In this document: positions 1 to 11,068 of the stretch, one piece after another | How the letters are laid out: each line of letters starts with the position of its first letter | Position numbering within the stretch: position 1 is the stretch's first letter | Position numbers and translations under genes: made by a program | The notes under the pieces: model-generated | What the model was told of the DNA's origin: nothing | The model's database searches: none | The model's input: only the letters and a program-made list of their open reading frames with translations | Source of the DNA: Adiantum capillus-veneris | Lineage: Eukaryota > Streptophyta > Polypodiopsida > Polypodiales > Pteridaceae | Direction: 5' to 3' | Length of the DNA stretch: 64,000 bases | NCBI GenBank assembly: GCA_014529385.2 | Contig: CM043963.1 | Coordinates: forward strand, 76,084,412 to 76,148,411

Positions 1-184
1 TGGCAGCAGCTCCTTCTTCTTCGCGGCACAGATCCTTCACGACAGAAGCATTGAGTGGGGAGTGACACACCATTGCCCCTTTGAGCTTGCTAGGACTGTC
101 TAGTTGTGTGCTTGCAGCCATTCGTGGCTCGCACACGGTGTTTTGATAAGTTCCCAGTCTCCGACACATGCAGCAAAGATCACA
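1..184 (+). repeat. 5' LTR of element A, 3' terminal part only
   Basis: The sequence matches the last part of the Z LTR (about 57045-57223), including the shared stretches around gtgagtgacacacc and gtggctcgcacacggtgt, and ends in CACA four bases before the primer-binding site. The upstream part of the LTR lies outside the window. Confidence 0.85.
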
Positions 185-188
185 TTTT

Positions 189-206
189 TGGCGCCGTTGT
201 CGGGGA
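189..206 (+). other. Primer-binding site of element A (tRNA-Asp type)
   Basis: TGGCGCCGTTGTCGGGGA is complementary to the 3' end of plant tRNA-Asp with one mismatch (T for C at position 12), including the CCA end. Minus-strand DNA synthesis would start here. Element Z has the perfect version at 57228-57245. Confidence 0.85.
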
Positions 207-1181
207 CTGCCTTGCACTAAGCTTGAGGAGCACTCAGTGCTACCTCTTGAATCCATTTTTTCATCTGTTTTCAGCTTTTGTCCGAGTTGTGTTAGATCTA
301 TTAGTGGTTGTAAGGTGCAAGTTTAGCAGGATTTGTTGGAATCTATTAGTGTTGAAATGTGCAGGTTTTTGCTAGATCTGCTAAGTTCTGTAATGTGCAG
401 GTGTTAGCAGGTCTATTAGTTAGTGTTTAGTTTTGTAATGTGGAGTAGACAGTGAGCAATATAGTAGATCGTGAGAAGGTTGAGTGTTCTGTCAGTGTGT
501 AGTTTATTGTGATAGGCAATGTGTGAGCAAATGTAATTAGTGCTAGTAGAGATAATTAGTGTAATTAGCTCTATTAGCTATAGGAACGTTAAATAGAGCT
601 GTCAGGGACAAATTTGTGAGCGCATGAGCTCGGCGCCCACGTGCAACATTATCCACAAAAACGTTTTTCTCTTTTGAAAAAAAACGCAAGAAAATGAAAA
701 TGCTCAGAAATTCGAGACAATTTTTTAATTTAAAAATCTTATCTTAAAAGGAAGGATCGGGATCATTTCTTGAGCCCAAGCCCATTTCTCAATCCTCATT
801 CTTATGTTACAGTACTATATATATAAAGACTAGGACCTCAAGTGCAGGGAGGGCATGTGGGACAAGTTCCTTAAGTCCTCCACCATTCCCTTCACACTCA
901 CCCATTGGACTTACTAATTCTAGCCTTCTTCCTAACTAGGAAAAGTCTGTTTTTAGGATTTTGAGGGCTTTACATAATCAAATCGGGGGCTATAAAGCAT
1001 GACACATCCCTCTAGCCAAGACGCTTTTTTGAGCTATCACATGCTATATTCCGTGGCTTGGTTAGAAAAAAGGACCAAAAAATCAAAAAAATTGAGGGTA
1101 AATTTGGGTTGCAAACGCCCAAGAAACTAGGTGAGCAGCCTTCACGAGAACTCACCAACACTTCTAGACTGTTGAGGTCAC
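207..1181 (+). other. Untranslated leader of element A
   Basis: About 1 kb between primer-binding site and the gag start. No ORF with family support. The second half lines up with the Z leader (for example the stretch around 740-1030 against 57745-58035), so it is ancestral leader rather than an insertion. Confidence 0.6.
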
Positions 1182-4100
1182 ATGCACCTATGCTCTGGTT
1201 GTGTGCTAGAGGACGATCACATAGAGAGTGTCACCCTTTACGCGGGCACTCATTATTCCTTCACATTAGGCTCTAGACCCTCAGCGGGAACCCAAGGTAG
1301 TACCACTTAGGACCCACATATTGCATCTAGTGACTCTTCCTCTGACTACAATGTCATGGAAGGTTACCCTATGACGAATTGTGATATGTCAAGCCAATAC
1401 ATGCATGCCATGGGTCCACGATCCGGGCCAAGCATGCTTTGCCGCTTGAAGGAGACTTTTAGTAGAGACACTCGCTCCGAACATGGATCTGGCGATGTAA
1501 AGAAGGGGTTGGGGAAGTAAATTCACCATTCATGACCAATGTAGACCCCATGCTCTTGGAGAGTGTGCCCGTGAATACTCCATTCACCCCCTGACTCTTC
1601 AGAGCTATTCTCCTTCGAGGTTATATTACCTGATGGTAGAATCCTTGCCGAAGTGCAAGAGGTTGAGCGACATATCCTTGTAGCGAGGGAAAATAAAATC
1701 AAAATGCAAGGCAGATCAATGGAGAGATCTAAAGGTGAAGGCTCCTATGCCAAAATCCATGCTAGTCAAGCAATCAAGTGCTCTTTAATTAACAACCACT
1801 AAGGGTGAACCCATAGAGAGCCACATTGCATCTAGTTCAAAGAACACCCCTAGCAGCTCATCCTAGATGGATCATTTCTAAATGAGAACTGGGAGTATGA
1901 ACTACAAACGGAGACTTTAACCAACCTATACACATGTCACATCTATCATCTGGATTGGTTAGATGTCCTACAATCCACAACGGGTTCTACTAGCGGAGAG
2001 GATCAACAACAAAGAGTTTGTGATGTCATCCATAGGGTTATTGAGTTGGAGAGGTAGAACAAAGGGATCCTCATGCCTTCAATGGGTATCATGAGATTCT
2101 TAGATATAGGGAAGGCTAAGCAACCAATTATTAACAAATGCAGACTCCCTCGGTAAGGCCGATGGATCCTCCATATGTTGTTTTGCCAGGGGTCTCAATA
2201 CAATCTGAGCCCACAAGTGATAGCTTTACCTTTCCAAGTTTAGATCATCCTTCTCTTGATGAAACCACAGCTACCATGCCTAGCCCACTGATGGGCATGA
2301 TAGAAAACACGCCATGGACCTCATCTATTAGTAAAGTACCACTACATGGTAGCCCAATTCCTGCAACAGTACCTAGAAGTGTGTATCAAACATATGCACC
2401 TATGGGTCCTCGTACTCATATAGCTCCTACCTCTCCCATTGTTTCAATAACTTATGCTCCACAACCACAACATCCAAGCTCTTATTTCAATGGGACCATA
2501 CTAGCTAGCATTAGCCTGCCACATCCCACGTCTTCTATGCCCACGACCACACATATGAACTTTGGGCCACCACATGGAACAACACTATACCAAACTTGGA
2601 ACCCAAGGGCTATATATACGCCAAACCCAATACAAATCCACATTCCACATGCAGTCCCAAGAGCACGTGTCCCCACCATAACTACTCACTTAGGTGACTT
2701 GGCAACATTTGCTCAAGCTATTGGTTGATCTATTGCTAAAAATATGTGTAGAACACCTGATAGAGAGACTAGAAGTAAGGCAGTACAAATAGCCAAGCTC
2801 ACACAAAAATTTAGTGGAGATGGGGATGTGAGAAATCATATCGAAGTATTTGAACAAATATGAAATTCCCTAGGAGAACGCAATGACTTGCATAAGAGTA
2901 ATGCTTTAAGCCTGACCTTGAGTGGGAACATTGGGAATTGGTATAGAACCCTAAGGGTGGAAGAAAAAACGATTTAACCTACTCTTAGGAGACTGTTCTT
3001 GAAAGATTACATATGAGAGGGAGTACTTTGGGGTGTAGCATCTCAGATCCAGAAAGTTCAATGAGAGGAAGGGGAGTCCGTGAGAGACTTTAGTAGTCGC
3101 TTGAAGCATTTGAATTCTTGTTGTAATCCCAATGAGCGCTTCAATAATAACCAATTTTTGGATAGATTCATTAGGGGACTATGACATGAGGATATCTACA
3201 ATGGCCTAGTCATTAGAGGTATCACCACTTGGGAAGCATTCACCACCAATTCGATCCAATTAGATGACAACTTAATGATTCAATGAGAAAGAGTGTCTGT
3301 TGAGCCTAAATCTACTAGCTCGCAAGCATCGGGGCATGAGCCAATGACCATGATGCCTATTGCTAAAGAGCCAAAGATATCTGAGATGAATTTAGAAGAT
3401 CTCACCAAGGCTATTCAGGAAAGTCTTAAAAATAATCGTGCTCCACAAAACAATCATATGTATCCAAGAAGGGAGCAACAATGGTGCTCAGTTTTCTATG
3501 GTCCACATCGTACCAATAAATGCCCTACTTTTAGAGTAAAATTTAATGAGAATTGCAATGCTTGTGGGAGCTATGGTTGTCAAGCTAAGGATTGCATAGT
3601 ATTTAAACATAGGATGGCCAATAGTCCAACCTTAGCATGGATGGACACACCTTGAGTGCCAACATTGATGTCCGCCCAACCTCTTGAACAACCTTCACAA
3701 CACATGGTCCCTAGGGTCCAACATGTTGTGCAAACAACACACTTACCACCTCTTGTGTTAGGAACGCAACCCCCACATCTGAGAATATTCACTTCTATGA
3801 ATCAAGTGGGTTGTGAGTCATGTATTGCTTGTTTGGAAGGATGTGAGGAATATATAGATCCTAATATTGCCTATGGGATTGATGCACTTGAAGAAAGTTC
3901 ACAATACTACATGGAGGACTATTGGGTACAAATCAAACCTGTATATCAAGTAGCTGCTCTTGCAACAAGATGCCAAAATATCAATTTCACTGCCAAGAGA
4001 CCACCTCTTCAATGCTACAAGTGTGGGGGTCCACATCGTGTAGCCGAGTGTCCTACAAGATTACAAAAGAATGCCACAGTAATGCAAACCAATCAAGCGA

Positions 4101-5150
4101 GCACATCCACAATACCGATACTCATGTGTAAACGATGTGGCATAGATAACTTGATTGCCCAATGTCCAAATAATCTAAATGTGACAAAGATCACACCATT
4201 GAATTTAATTGAGGTTATCAAGGATCCCTCACAAAGTACGCATGTGGTACCGGTAAATGTACTCACACGATCGATGCTCCAAAACCAAAATAATATTATT
4301 GAAGAAAGAGACACAACATCAATTTCCCAATCTCAAAAGAAGAAGAAACCACGAAAGAAGAGATTGCAAAAAGCAGTGAAGTCAGACCCCAGTTCAAAGA
4401 CCAACATAGGGACTAGTGATGACCCCGTATATACAAACGACGCTGAAGTGGATTCTAATTCAAATGAGACTAAGGAGACTAAAACAACCACTAGGAAAGA
4501 AACAAACAAGGAAGATCTTCATGAGACACAATGGCCAAGACCCAAGAAGAAGATAGGAACCTACCCAAACCCTACAGAGGAGATCGAGCAAGTCAATTAC
4601 CAAGTTTGGTGGAAGAAACCCAAAGGGATCTAGAGCTAGCACCTAGGCATATCTAGATTATAGACACAATGTTCCCTACGCAAAAGCAACCTCACAAAGT
4701 CCATAGACCACTAGTCATACCTAGTGTCATCCAAGAAGAAAGTGACTTTAAGTCATGGGAAAGTGGGCATACTCCCTTCTTGTTGGAAAGAATGTTTACA
4801 GAGGGACTACCTGACCCTATCAAAGAAACGGAGATCCCATCTTCCCCATGTCAATGGACTGAAGCCCAAAAAGTGCCGTTAAATATTTCCAAATTGATGG
4901 ATTTCATGGCTTCAAAAGTTAGAACCACCATCATGTATAAACTATATGGAGACCCTGAGCTATTCTTAACTCTTTGAGCTTTCCTTAATGGGGAATTGAA
5001 AGTCGGTCTACCACAATTTGCATAGATGGATGGAGCTAGGTAGGTGCCAATAGAGGAGGAACACTTAGATCCACAACCCAACCTAGATGAGAACTTTATT
5101 GTTGAAATACTAGTTAACAAGTTGGGACAATACTTTGAAGGCGATGAATC
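1182..5150 (+). pseudogene. gag pseudogene of element A
   Basis: Starts at ATG 1182, which lines up with ATG 58166 of Z. The frame can be followed through a proline-rich N-terminal region (2138-2728), the Retrotrans_gag core (about 2780-3280) and a zinc-knuckle region (3480-4180), then a lysine-rich linker. It has many in-frame stops; at least five lie where Z has, or the family implies, an arginine codon, and read TGA, as expected from CGA to TGA decay. Of four zinc knuckles only CYKCGGPHRVAEC keeps all ligands: one lost its second Cys (CSVF), one has Cys for His (SYGCQAKDC) and one has Asn for His (GIDNLIAQC). The stop that separates Gag from protease in Z is absent here: CAA lies at that place (about 5128). 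Confidence 0.85.
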
Positions 5151-5772
5151 CAATGCGGCCATACCAACGGGCATACCAATCACTACCAAGGGATTAACTG
5201 TGAAGGGAATCCTTGATGGTGGTGCAGGGGTTAGATTTTTAACTAAAAATTGATGGGAAACTATGGGAAGACCTCACCTTGGGACTAAAAACTTCGTGGT
5301 AAAGATGGCCAATGGGACTATTGTTAAACCTGTTGGGATGCTAGAAGATCTCAAGATCAAGGTCTTTGGACGCAAAATAAGGCATATCTTCATTGTTATG
5401 GATCTTTCCAAGCACACTATGTCATTTGAGATGATCTTAGGACGTCCTTTCATGAGGGAAGGAGAAATAGTGCTGGTCTAAAACCATGTCTACTTGCAGT
5501 TTCCAGACTCTGTCATTCAAGTTGATCTTGTAACTGGTCGAGCACATCCTCTAGGAAACAAATTTATAATTTATCATAGATATGACACCACAATTCACTC
5601 GGCCCCATTGCAGTATTGTTACATGTGTAAAAAGGACACTGATGTTGAGGAGGATTCCCCTTATATGGATGTTCTACCTAGGATGACTGTATCTAACAAT
5701 GTGGATTGGGTCCACCTAGCAGCAACCATAGAAACTTGGGGAAATATGGGGGACGACCTGGGTAACACCTGA
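5151..5772 (+). pseudogene. Aspartic protease (PR1) of element A, broken
   Basis: Retropepsin-like domain that would process the Gag-Pol polyprotein. The active-site segment reads ILDGGAGV (D-G-G instead of the usual D-[ST]-G, a variant also in Z and D), and the C-terminal segment reads MILGRPFMREG. Two stops cut it (after LTKN at about 5253 and after VLV at about 5481). Downstream comes a conserved extension with the motif YCYMCKKDTD, shared with Z. Position upstream of RT is usual for Ty3/gypsy. Confidence 0.8.
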
Positions 5773-5830
5773 CGGGGATGAAATGCCACCACTCATACCT
5801 TTAAATATGATAGGAGAAATGCATATAGCT

Positions 5831-5878
5831 TCTGATGACCTACCAGATGAAGTCTTCATCTGATGACCTACCAGATGA
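5831..5878 (+). repeat. Two direct copies of a 20-bp sequence
   Basis: TCTGATGACCTACCAGATGA occurs at 5831-5850 and again at 5859-5878. It sits at the point where element Z leaves homology with A and jumps to the tail domain, so it marks the proximal edge of the segment missing from Z. Confidence 0.85.
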
Positions 5879-6495
5879 TGACTATAACCCACATGATTCG
5901 GAGTCAAAGTCATCAATTGAAGTTGACTCTGAGGATGATGAATCTGAGTTAAATCTTGGTGCAAATGTGGGGAAAAACCATTCAAGGCCCAGTGGTACCC
6001 TAGATGACAATCTATCACGGAGAGAAGAAGACACGAGTAGTGATTCATCTAATGACTCTTCAACTAGAGATCATTCGTAATCAAAAATTAGACAAGAGGA
6101 GTAGGAGATATAAGAGGCAACGATATCGAGAAAATGTACGTGCTAGAATAAATGAAAAGAAATCTATCATAGAATGGATTAATTATACAAGGGCATGTGA
6201 TGCTCATTGTAAATTGGTAAATAATTGGGGTGAATACCTTCAAAGCATTATGTGGTGTAATCCACAACTCATTGACATCGCACATCTAGAAGCTATAGAG
6301 AAGAAAAAGTTGAGCCGTACTGTAAGGAGACGAAAAAATCAAGAGCTAGCTCAACAACAAAAGGAAGCGGACGACAAATCACAGTCCATAGAACAACAAT
6401 ACCCCACAGACTTACATCCTGCACCTGAGCATTTCAAATCCTACACCACGGAAGAGCGTAAGGTTGTGTATACAAAGGCCCATCCATGGAAGTAA
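5879..6495 (+). pseudogene. Spacer domain between PR1 and RT of element A
   Basis: An acidic Asp/Ser/Glu-rich stretch (to about 6080) is followed in another frame by a basic, glutamine-rich region (6004-6495) with KRSRRYKRQRYREN near its start. I recognise no catalytic motif. It may be the N-terminal region of the polymerase or a linker; the switch of frame near 6080 means it is broken. It is wholly absent from Z. Confidence 0.5.
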
Positions 6496-7190
6496 TGGAT
6501 TCTATGATGGTCCAGTGATAGTTAAGGAAATAGAGTTAGCAGACCCAGATGAGGAGTCCAAACCTGTTTTCATTGCCCAAGATCTAGCAGAGACTAAGGA
6601 ATATGTACTTAAGGAGCTTCTCAAGAAATTCAAGGATATATTTTCTTGGACATATCATGATATGAAAGGTGTTCCACCTTCCGTGGTGCAACACACAATC
6701 CCCATGAATAGCATGTCTAAACCAATCCAGTAATGATCCTACCCAATTAATCTTAAGTATGCAAAGATTATTCAAGAAGAGATTGAAAAGATTCATATAC
6801 CATATTGAGCACTCAGAATGGGTATATCCAATAGTTATTGTGCCAAATAATAATAGGAAACTCAGAGTGCGTGGATCTCAAGAAGATCAATGACGCCACT
6901 AGGAGAGACCACTACCCCTTGCCATATTCAGAACATGTGCTTGAAAGAGTTGCAGGGAAGGAAGCTTATAGATTTCTAGATGGGTACTCTAGATACAATC
7001 AAATCACAAGTGCACTAGAGGACCAAGCTAAAACTGCTTTTATAACTAAATTTGGAGTGCTTTCATTTTTTGTTATGGATTTTGGGTTAACCAATGCCCC
7101 TGCTACCTTCCAAAGATTAATAAACATTGCATTTAGAGAATATTTGTGGGATTTTTGTGAACCTTTCTTAGATGACAAGCTTCTTATTGA
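6496..7190 (+). pseudogene. Reverse transcriptase of element A, with internal deletion
   Basis: RNA-dependent DNA polymerase of the Ty3/gypsy type. Seen in order: the region before the fingers (FIAQDLAETKEYVLKELL), the site of the first catalytic Asp (YRFLDGYSRYNQI), the segment FGLTNAPATFQRLIN, and the second catalytic site as EPFLDD. Directly after FLDD the sequence jumps to the start of RNase H (WTVECDHAYELLKNALTSAPIL), so the thumb and connection, usually about 100 residues, are gone. Two adjacent stops at about 6730 and a frameshift near 6800 also break it. Confidence 0.85.
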
Positions 7191-7530
7191 GTTCTATTGG
7201 ACTGTGGAGTGTGACCATGCTTATGAGTTATTAAAAAATGCCTTGACAAGTGCTCCCATTCTACAAGTGTCCAATTGGAATGTAATTTTCCATGTGCATA
7301 TTGATGCATCGAACTTTGATACTGGGTGTGTTCTATCTCTACTAGGAGAATATAAATTAGACTACCCCATTAGCGTTGCATGTCATCAATTAAATGATAC
7401 TAAGAAGAGCTACACCACTACAAAGCCGGAAGGTTTAGCTATGATTTATGCAGTGAAGAAATTTTGCTACTACTTTTTGCCAACAAGTTTGTTTTCTATG
7501 TGGATCATCAAGCATTGTTGTATCTAGTAA
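7191..7530 (+). pseudogene. RNase H of element A
   Basis: Degrades the RNA strand of the replication hybrid. Motifs: FHVHIDASNFDTGC (first catalytic Asp), YTTTKPEGLAMIYAVKKF (Glu region) and, after a frameshift near 7500, VDHQAL-like sequence. One RNase H only; no second archaeal-type copy is seen, unlike element D. Confidence 0.8.
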
Positions 7531-8960
7531 ATAAACCTTATTCCATGGGAAGAATTAAATGATGGTTGTTAATTCTTCTTGATTTTTATTTTACTGTTGT
7601 GGTGAGACCTAGTAAAAGACATGTCATGGCGGATCATTTGTCTGGCATACCCAATGGAGAAGCCCCTATTGGAATCGATGAGATGAATTGCTTGATACTT
7701 CCCTATTCCTAATCTAGACTATGCCTAATTGGAGTGAGAAGATTGTGAACTTTTTAGTTAATGGTTTTCCACCCAAAGAGCTTCGTAAGGATATAGCTGG
7801 AAAACTGTTAAAAGAATGTGAACCTTATTCTCTAATTGCAGGAACTCTCTACAAGCTAGGGAAGGACGATATTTTTAGATGTTGTGCTCGTGAGGATGAG
7901 TATTTATACATACTACGAGAAGCCCACATGGGTATAGCTAGAGGAAATTTTTCATGGAAACTAACTTCTAGAAAGGTGTTGCAATCAGGCTATTGGTGGC
8001 CTACCTTGTTCAAGGATGCATCACTTTTTGCCAAAGGGTGTGATTAATGCCAACGTTACAAGATCACACAACAAAAGTATAAGATGCCCTTACATCCTAT
8101 TAAAGTGACTCAACCATTTGAAAAATGGGGTTTAGACTTTGTACACCCAATTAGTCCGGCAACTCGTAACACTCAATCTCGATATATTATTGTTTCCACT
8201 GACTATGTGCCGAACTGGGTGGAAGCCAGTGCGACATGCAAGGCTAATGCAAGGTCAACTGCCAAGTTTCTCTTTGAGAACATTATTACGCGATTTGGTT
8301 GTCCCTTTGAGACTATGAGTGACAGTGGTAATCATTTTATAAATGGAGTGATAAAGGAACTCATGACAAACATTTTTGATAGCCCACCATAAGTCTTCAC
8401 CTTATTATCCATAAGAAAATGGCCAAGCTGAGAGCACTAACAAGACCTTAATTTCTATCTTGACCAAAATAGTGGAAGCTCATCACACAAATTGGGATTT
8501 GAAGATGACATCATCTCTATGGGCTTATCGTATTGCTTATAAAGTGGCTATTAATTGTACACCATTCAAAATGGTATATGGCCAAGAAGCAGATGCCATG
8601 GGAGTTTATAATTCCTAGTCTGCGGGTAGCTTCACAAGAAGGTTGGGATGGTAACCCTTTAGTTGAGCGTTTATATATCCTTGAGAGTTTATATGAAGAA
8701 AGTCAATTGGCTATGCAAAATGCACTTGTGGAGAAGGATAGGAGAAATAAATGGTTAAAGAACAAGGATATCAAGGTTAGGGATAAAGTCCTTATGTATG
8801 GAGTGCAAAACAAGAAGAAAAAGTTGAAATATGCAAGAAAGGACCATATAGAGTATGCAAAATCACCCCACAAGGTACCATTCGTGCAGAAATTATTGAT
8901 GGAGATAAAACCATTGGATTTCTCAATGGGAGTAAATTTAAAAGATACTATGATCCCTTA
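7531..8960 (+). pseudogene. Integrase of element A
   Basis: Would insert element DNA into the genome. The N-terminal zinc module is visible from LYKLGKDDIFRCC to CDxCQR (CX2C at about 8038-8050, interrupted by a TAA stop). The core has the first Asp in KWGLDFVHP (about 8125), the second in MSDSGNHFIN (about 8320) and, after a frameshift near 8395, the Glu in GQAESTNK (about 8410). The C-terminal part holds VRDKVLMYGVQ. At least two frameshifts and one stop. The end flows through GSKFKRYYDP into a linker and then the second protease-like domain. Confidence 0.85.
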
Positions 8961-9049
8961 AGACAAGAGGAGCTACGTGCCATCCATAAGAAAAAAGGTA
9001 GCCAAGGCATAAGAAAAATTGAGGAAGATACAAGCTCAAGCTAAGGATA

Positions 9050-9480
9050 ATGAGCGATAGCAACGTATTAGACACCAACGAGAGGCCGACCTTGGAGTCA
9101 CACATGCATTTCAAGTTGAAAAAAAGGATGATTGGTTGGACTCTAACACACCTCTACAATACCCTATTGAGTTACATAGCACCTATGGGAAAGTGCTACA
9201 TAACGCCTTATTGGACACGGGTGCTAAATATAATCTTCTATCATATGGAGTGTGGTGTCAGTTAGGAAAGACATATCTAGCTAAGAGTACTATCCAAGTC
9301 AAGGGTATCCCAACAAGAAAAAACTACAGTTTTTGGAACTTAGCACGCTTCTGTCAGTTATGACAATGGGGTTGTAGCTCAAAACTTTTTGGTCATGCCT
9401 GCTAGAACTATGGAAGGCAATATAAACCTAGGACGCACGTGGATGATAGTGACCAAATACACTATTGATTGGTGGACTGG
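9050..9480 (+). pseudogene. Second aspartic-protease-like domain (PR2) of element A, downstream of integrase
   Basis: About 110 residues with a retropepsin-like pattern: active-site segment ALLDTGAKYNLLS with a canonical D-T-G-A (about 9209-9247), a flap-like middle, and FLVMPARTMEGNINLGRTWM (about 9390-9446), matching the I-L-G-R-x-W helix-turn region of retropepsins. One frameshift near 9363 splits it. It is distinct from PR1 at 5151-5772, which has D-G-G-A. Equivalent domains follow integrase in element B (47660-48020) and precede the tail in B' (22548-22946). Its role is unknown: it may process the extra C-terminal tail or be a non-catalytic fold. Confidence 0.7.
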
Positions 9481-10342
9481 GAGTGTCACAACACAGAAAC
9501 CAGCTCTTAGCCCTGCCACTCAAGTGATAGTCCTTGAGATATCACCTCCCAAGAAAATACAACCCAAAACAGCGCATGTCCAAGAGGTTGAATCATCTAT
9601 AGCTATAGCCCAACCCTCTAGATCTCCAACTTCTATAGCTCAAACAAAGCTTGAGACACACAAGATCCATTGTGATATAACAAAGAAAACCTACAAATGG
9701 GTCCTTGAAGCTTCTTTAGCGACCATTTCTGATGCTGAAAAACAAAAGCCTTGTAGGAGACATCCCACTCGCTCCAAGAAATGTAAGACAACATTGCGTT
9801 GGATTCTTAAACGACTATTGGAAGTCCAAGGCTACTATGAAGGGAATGCTCAAATCTGGGTGCCTAAATGTAGATTGTGTTCTTACCTATCACCTATAGA
9901 CCCATGTGAGTCAAATCGTGTAACGATAAAGCCGATTGAAGATCGTGGGAAGGGAAAGATCACAGAACACTATACACCTGATTTGGAGCTAGTTTGGGTA
10001 CCAAAGCGAGAAATTATTGATTCGCTCAACTCAAACATAGAAAAAACAAATGAATCTTCTTGCTCTTCATGTAGTTCATATACGGAAATACAAGATTCGA
10101 CACAACCTATACCTACCATAATGATTGTAAATATCCATACAAACAAGAAAGAATTTGCACCTCTCATTTTAAGTTCACCACCTACAACAACATTGCAAGT
10201 AAAATCATGGAAGAGTACCTTACCACCCTTGCAACTAGATGAAATGCCTAGGGTGGTCAAAAACTATTGGTCAAAGTCTTTACCCATAACAACTTGGAAC
10301 AATTGGTTTCAAAAGGTGATGGCATCGTTCCAAAAGGTATGA
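9481..10342 (+). pseudogene. C-terminal tail with W-V-P-K repeats, element A
   Basis: Runs open to the stop at 10342. It carries four spaced repeats around a tryptophan: TYKWVLEAS, LRWILKRLL, QIWVPKCRL and LVWVPKREI. In Z the same four read KWVPK, RWIPK, IWVPK and VWVPK. Between the second and third lies the conserved block LLEVQGYYEGNAQIWVPK. No enzyme motif is seen and I do not recognise the domain. The tail is shared between families A and B, so it is an old part of these elements. It sits where chromoviruses would carry a chromodomain, but it does not look like one. Confidence 0.65.
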
Positions 10343-10350
10343 TCTACCCA

Positions 10351-10362
10351 AGGAAGGGGGGA
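10351..10362 (+). other. Internal polypurine tract of element A, after the tail ORF
   Basis: AGGAAGGGGGGA directly follows the stop of the tail ORF, 2 kb upstream of the polypurine tract that abuts the 3' LTR. Z has the same tract at 63352-63363. It may be a second plus-strand primer, as central polypurine tracts are in some retroelements, or a fossil. Confidence 0.6.
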
Positions 10363-10642
10363 GTGTTTGCTGACATCCATCATTCACTTGCTCCCCTCTT
10401 AAACTTCCTCCCCGACCTCTCAATCTCCCAATCTTAGGGAATGTATATGTATAGCCCTATACTCAAGAAAAAATATAAAAAAAAGTAAAAGAGCAAGAGC
10501 CACCAAACAAAAAGGTTGAGACCTACAAATTCTAGTACAAGTCCCAAAAATCATAATAACACATTATGCACAAGGACGTGGAATTTTGACATGAGCCTTA
10601 TAATATATGCATGCTAACTAGCATCTATCTATTTTTATATAT

Positions 10643-11068
10643 ATGTCTATTATGCTAGAGTCATCCAGTCCTACCTTGGGTGAGAGGTACCCTCTACTCT
10701 TTTCACAAGTGTTTCACATAGTCTACCTGGTGCTTGCCTGTGAATGGGATTTGGTAGATACGCTAGCATGCGAGAAGAATTTCAAGGAATTAGAATGGCT
10801 GATATGTCTCTTGACCACGACTGATCCCTACTTAATAGAGAACGTCTCTCCAATTGCACAAGCTTACCCTTCTGACCAAGATGACTATAGATGCCTAGTG
10901 ACATTCTTAGTGAATATATGTGCCTCCAATGATGAGAAAGATTTACATGATTACATGGATGGCATGTATGGTCTCACGGATGATGACTTTGTTTTTCTCG
11001 ACGATGATGAGGATAGGGGTTTAGACCTAGGGCTACCCACCCATCTATTCAATATCTTGTTCCCTTGA
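10643..11068 (+). CDS. Hypothetical 141-codon accessory ORF in the 3' region of element A
   Basis: Open from ATG to stop although the rest of the element is full of stops. The product is acidic, especially at its end (DDDFVFLDDDEDRG), with a hydrophobic middle (VFHIVYLVLACEWDL). No family recognised and no zinc or catalytic motif seen. The flanking untranslated sequence lines up with Z, but Z goes from about 63573 to 63695 without this ORF, so it is either an extra gene lost from Z or an insertion in A. A chance ORF cannot be excluded. Confidence 0.4.
   Translation: MSIMLESSSPTLGERYPLLFSQVFHIVYLVLACEWDLVDTLACEKNFKELEWLICLLTTTDPYLIENVSPIAQAYPSDQDDYRCLVTFLVNICASNDEKDLHDYMDGMYGLTDDDFVFLDDDEDRGLDLGLPTHLFNILFP

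Noticed and set aside
189-206. tRNA gene at the tRNA-like sequence
   Set aside because: Only the complement of the 3' 18 bases of tRNA-Asp is present; it is a primer-binding site next to an LTR.
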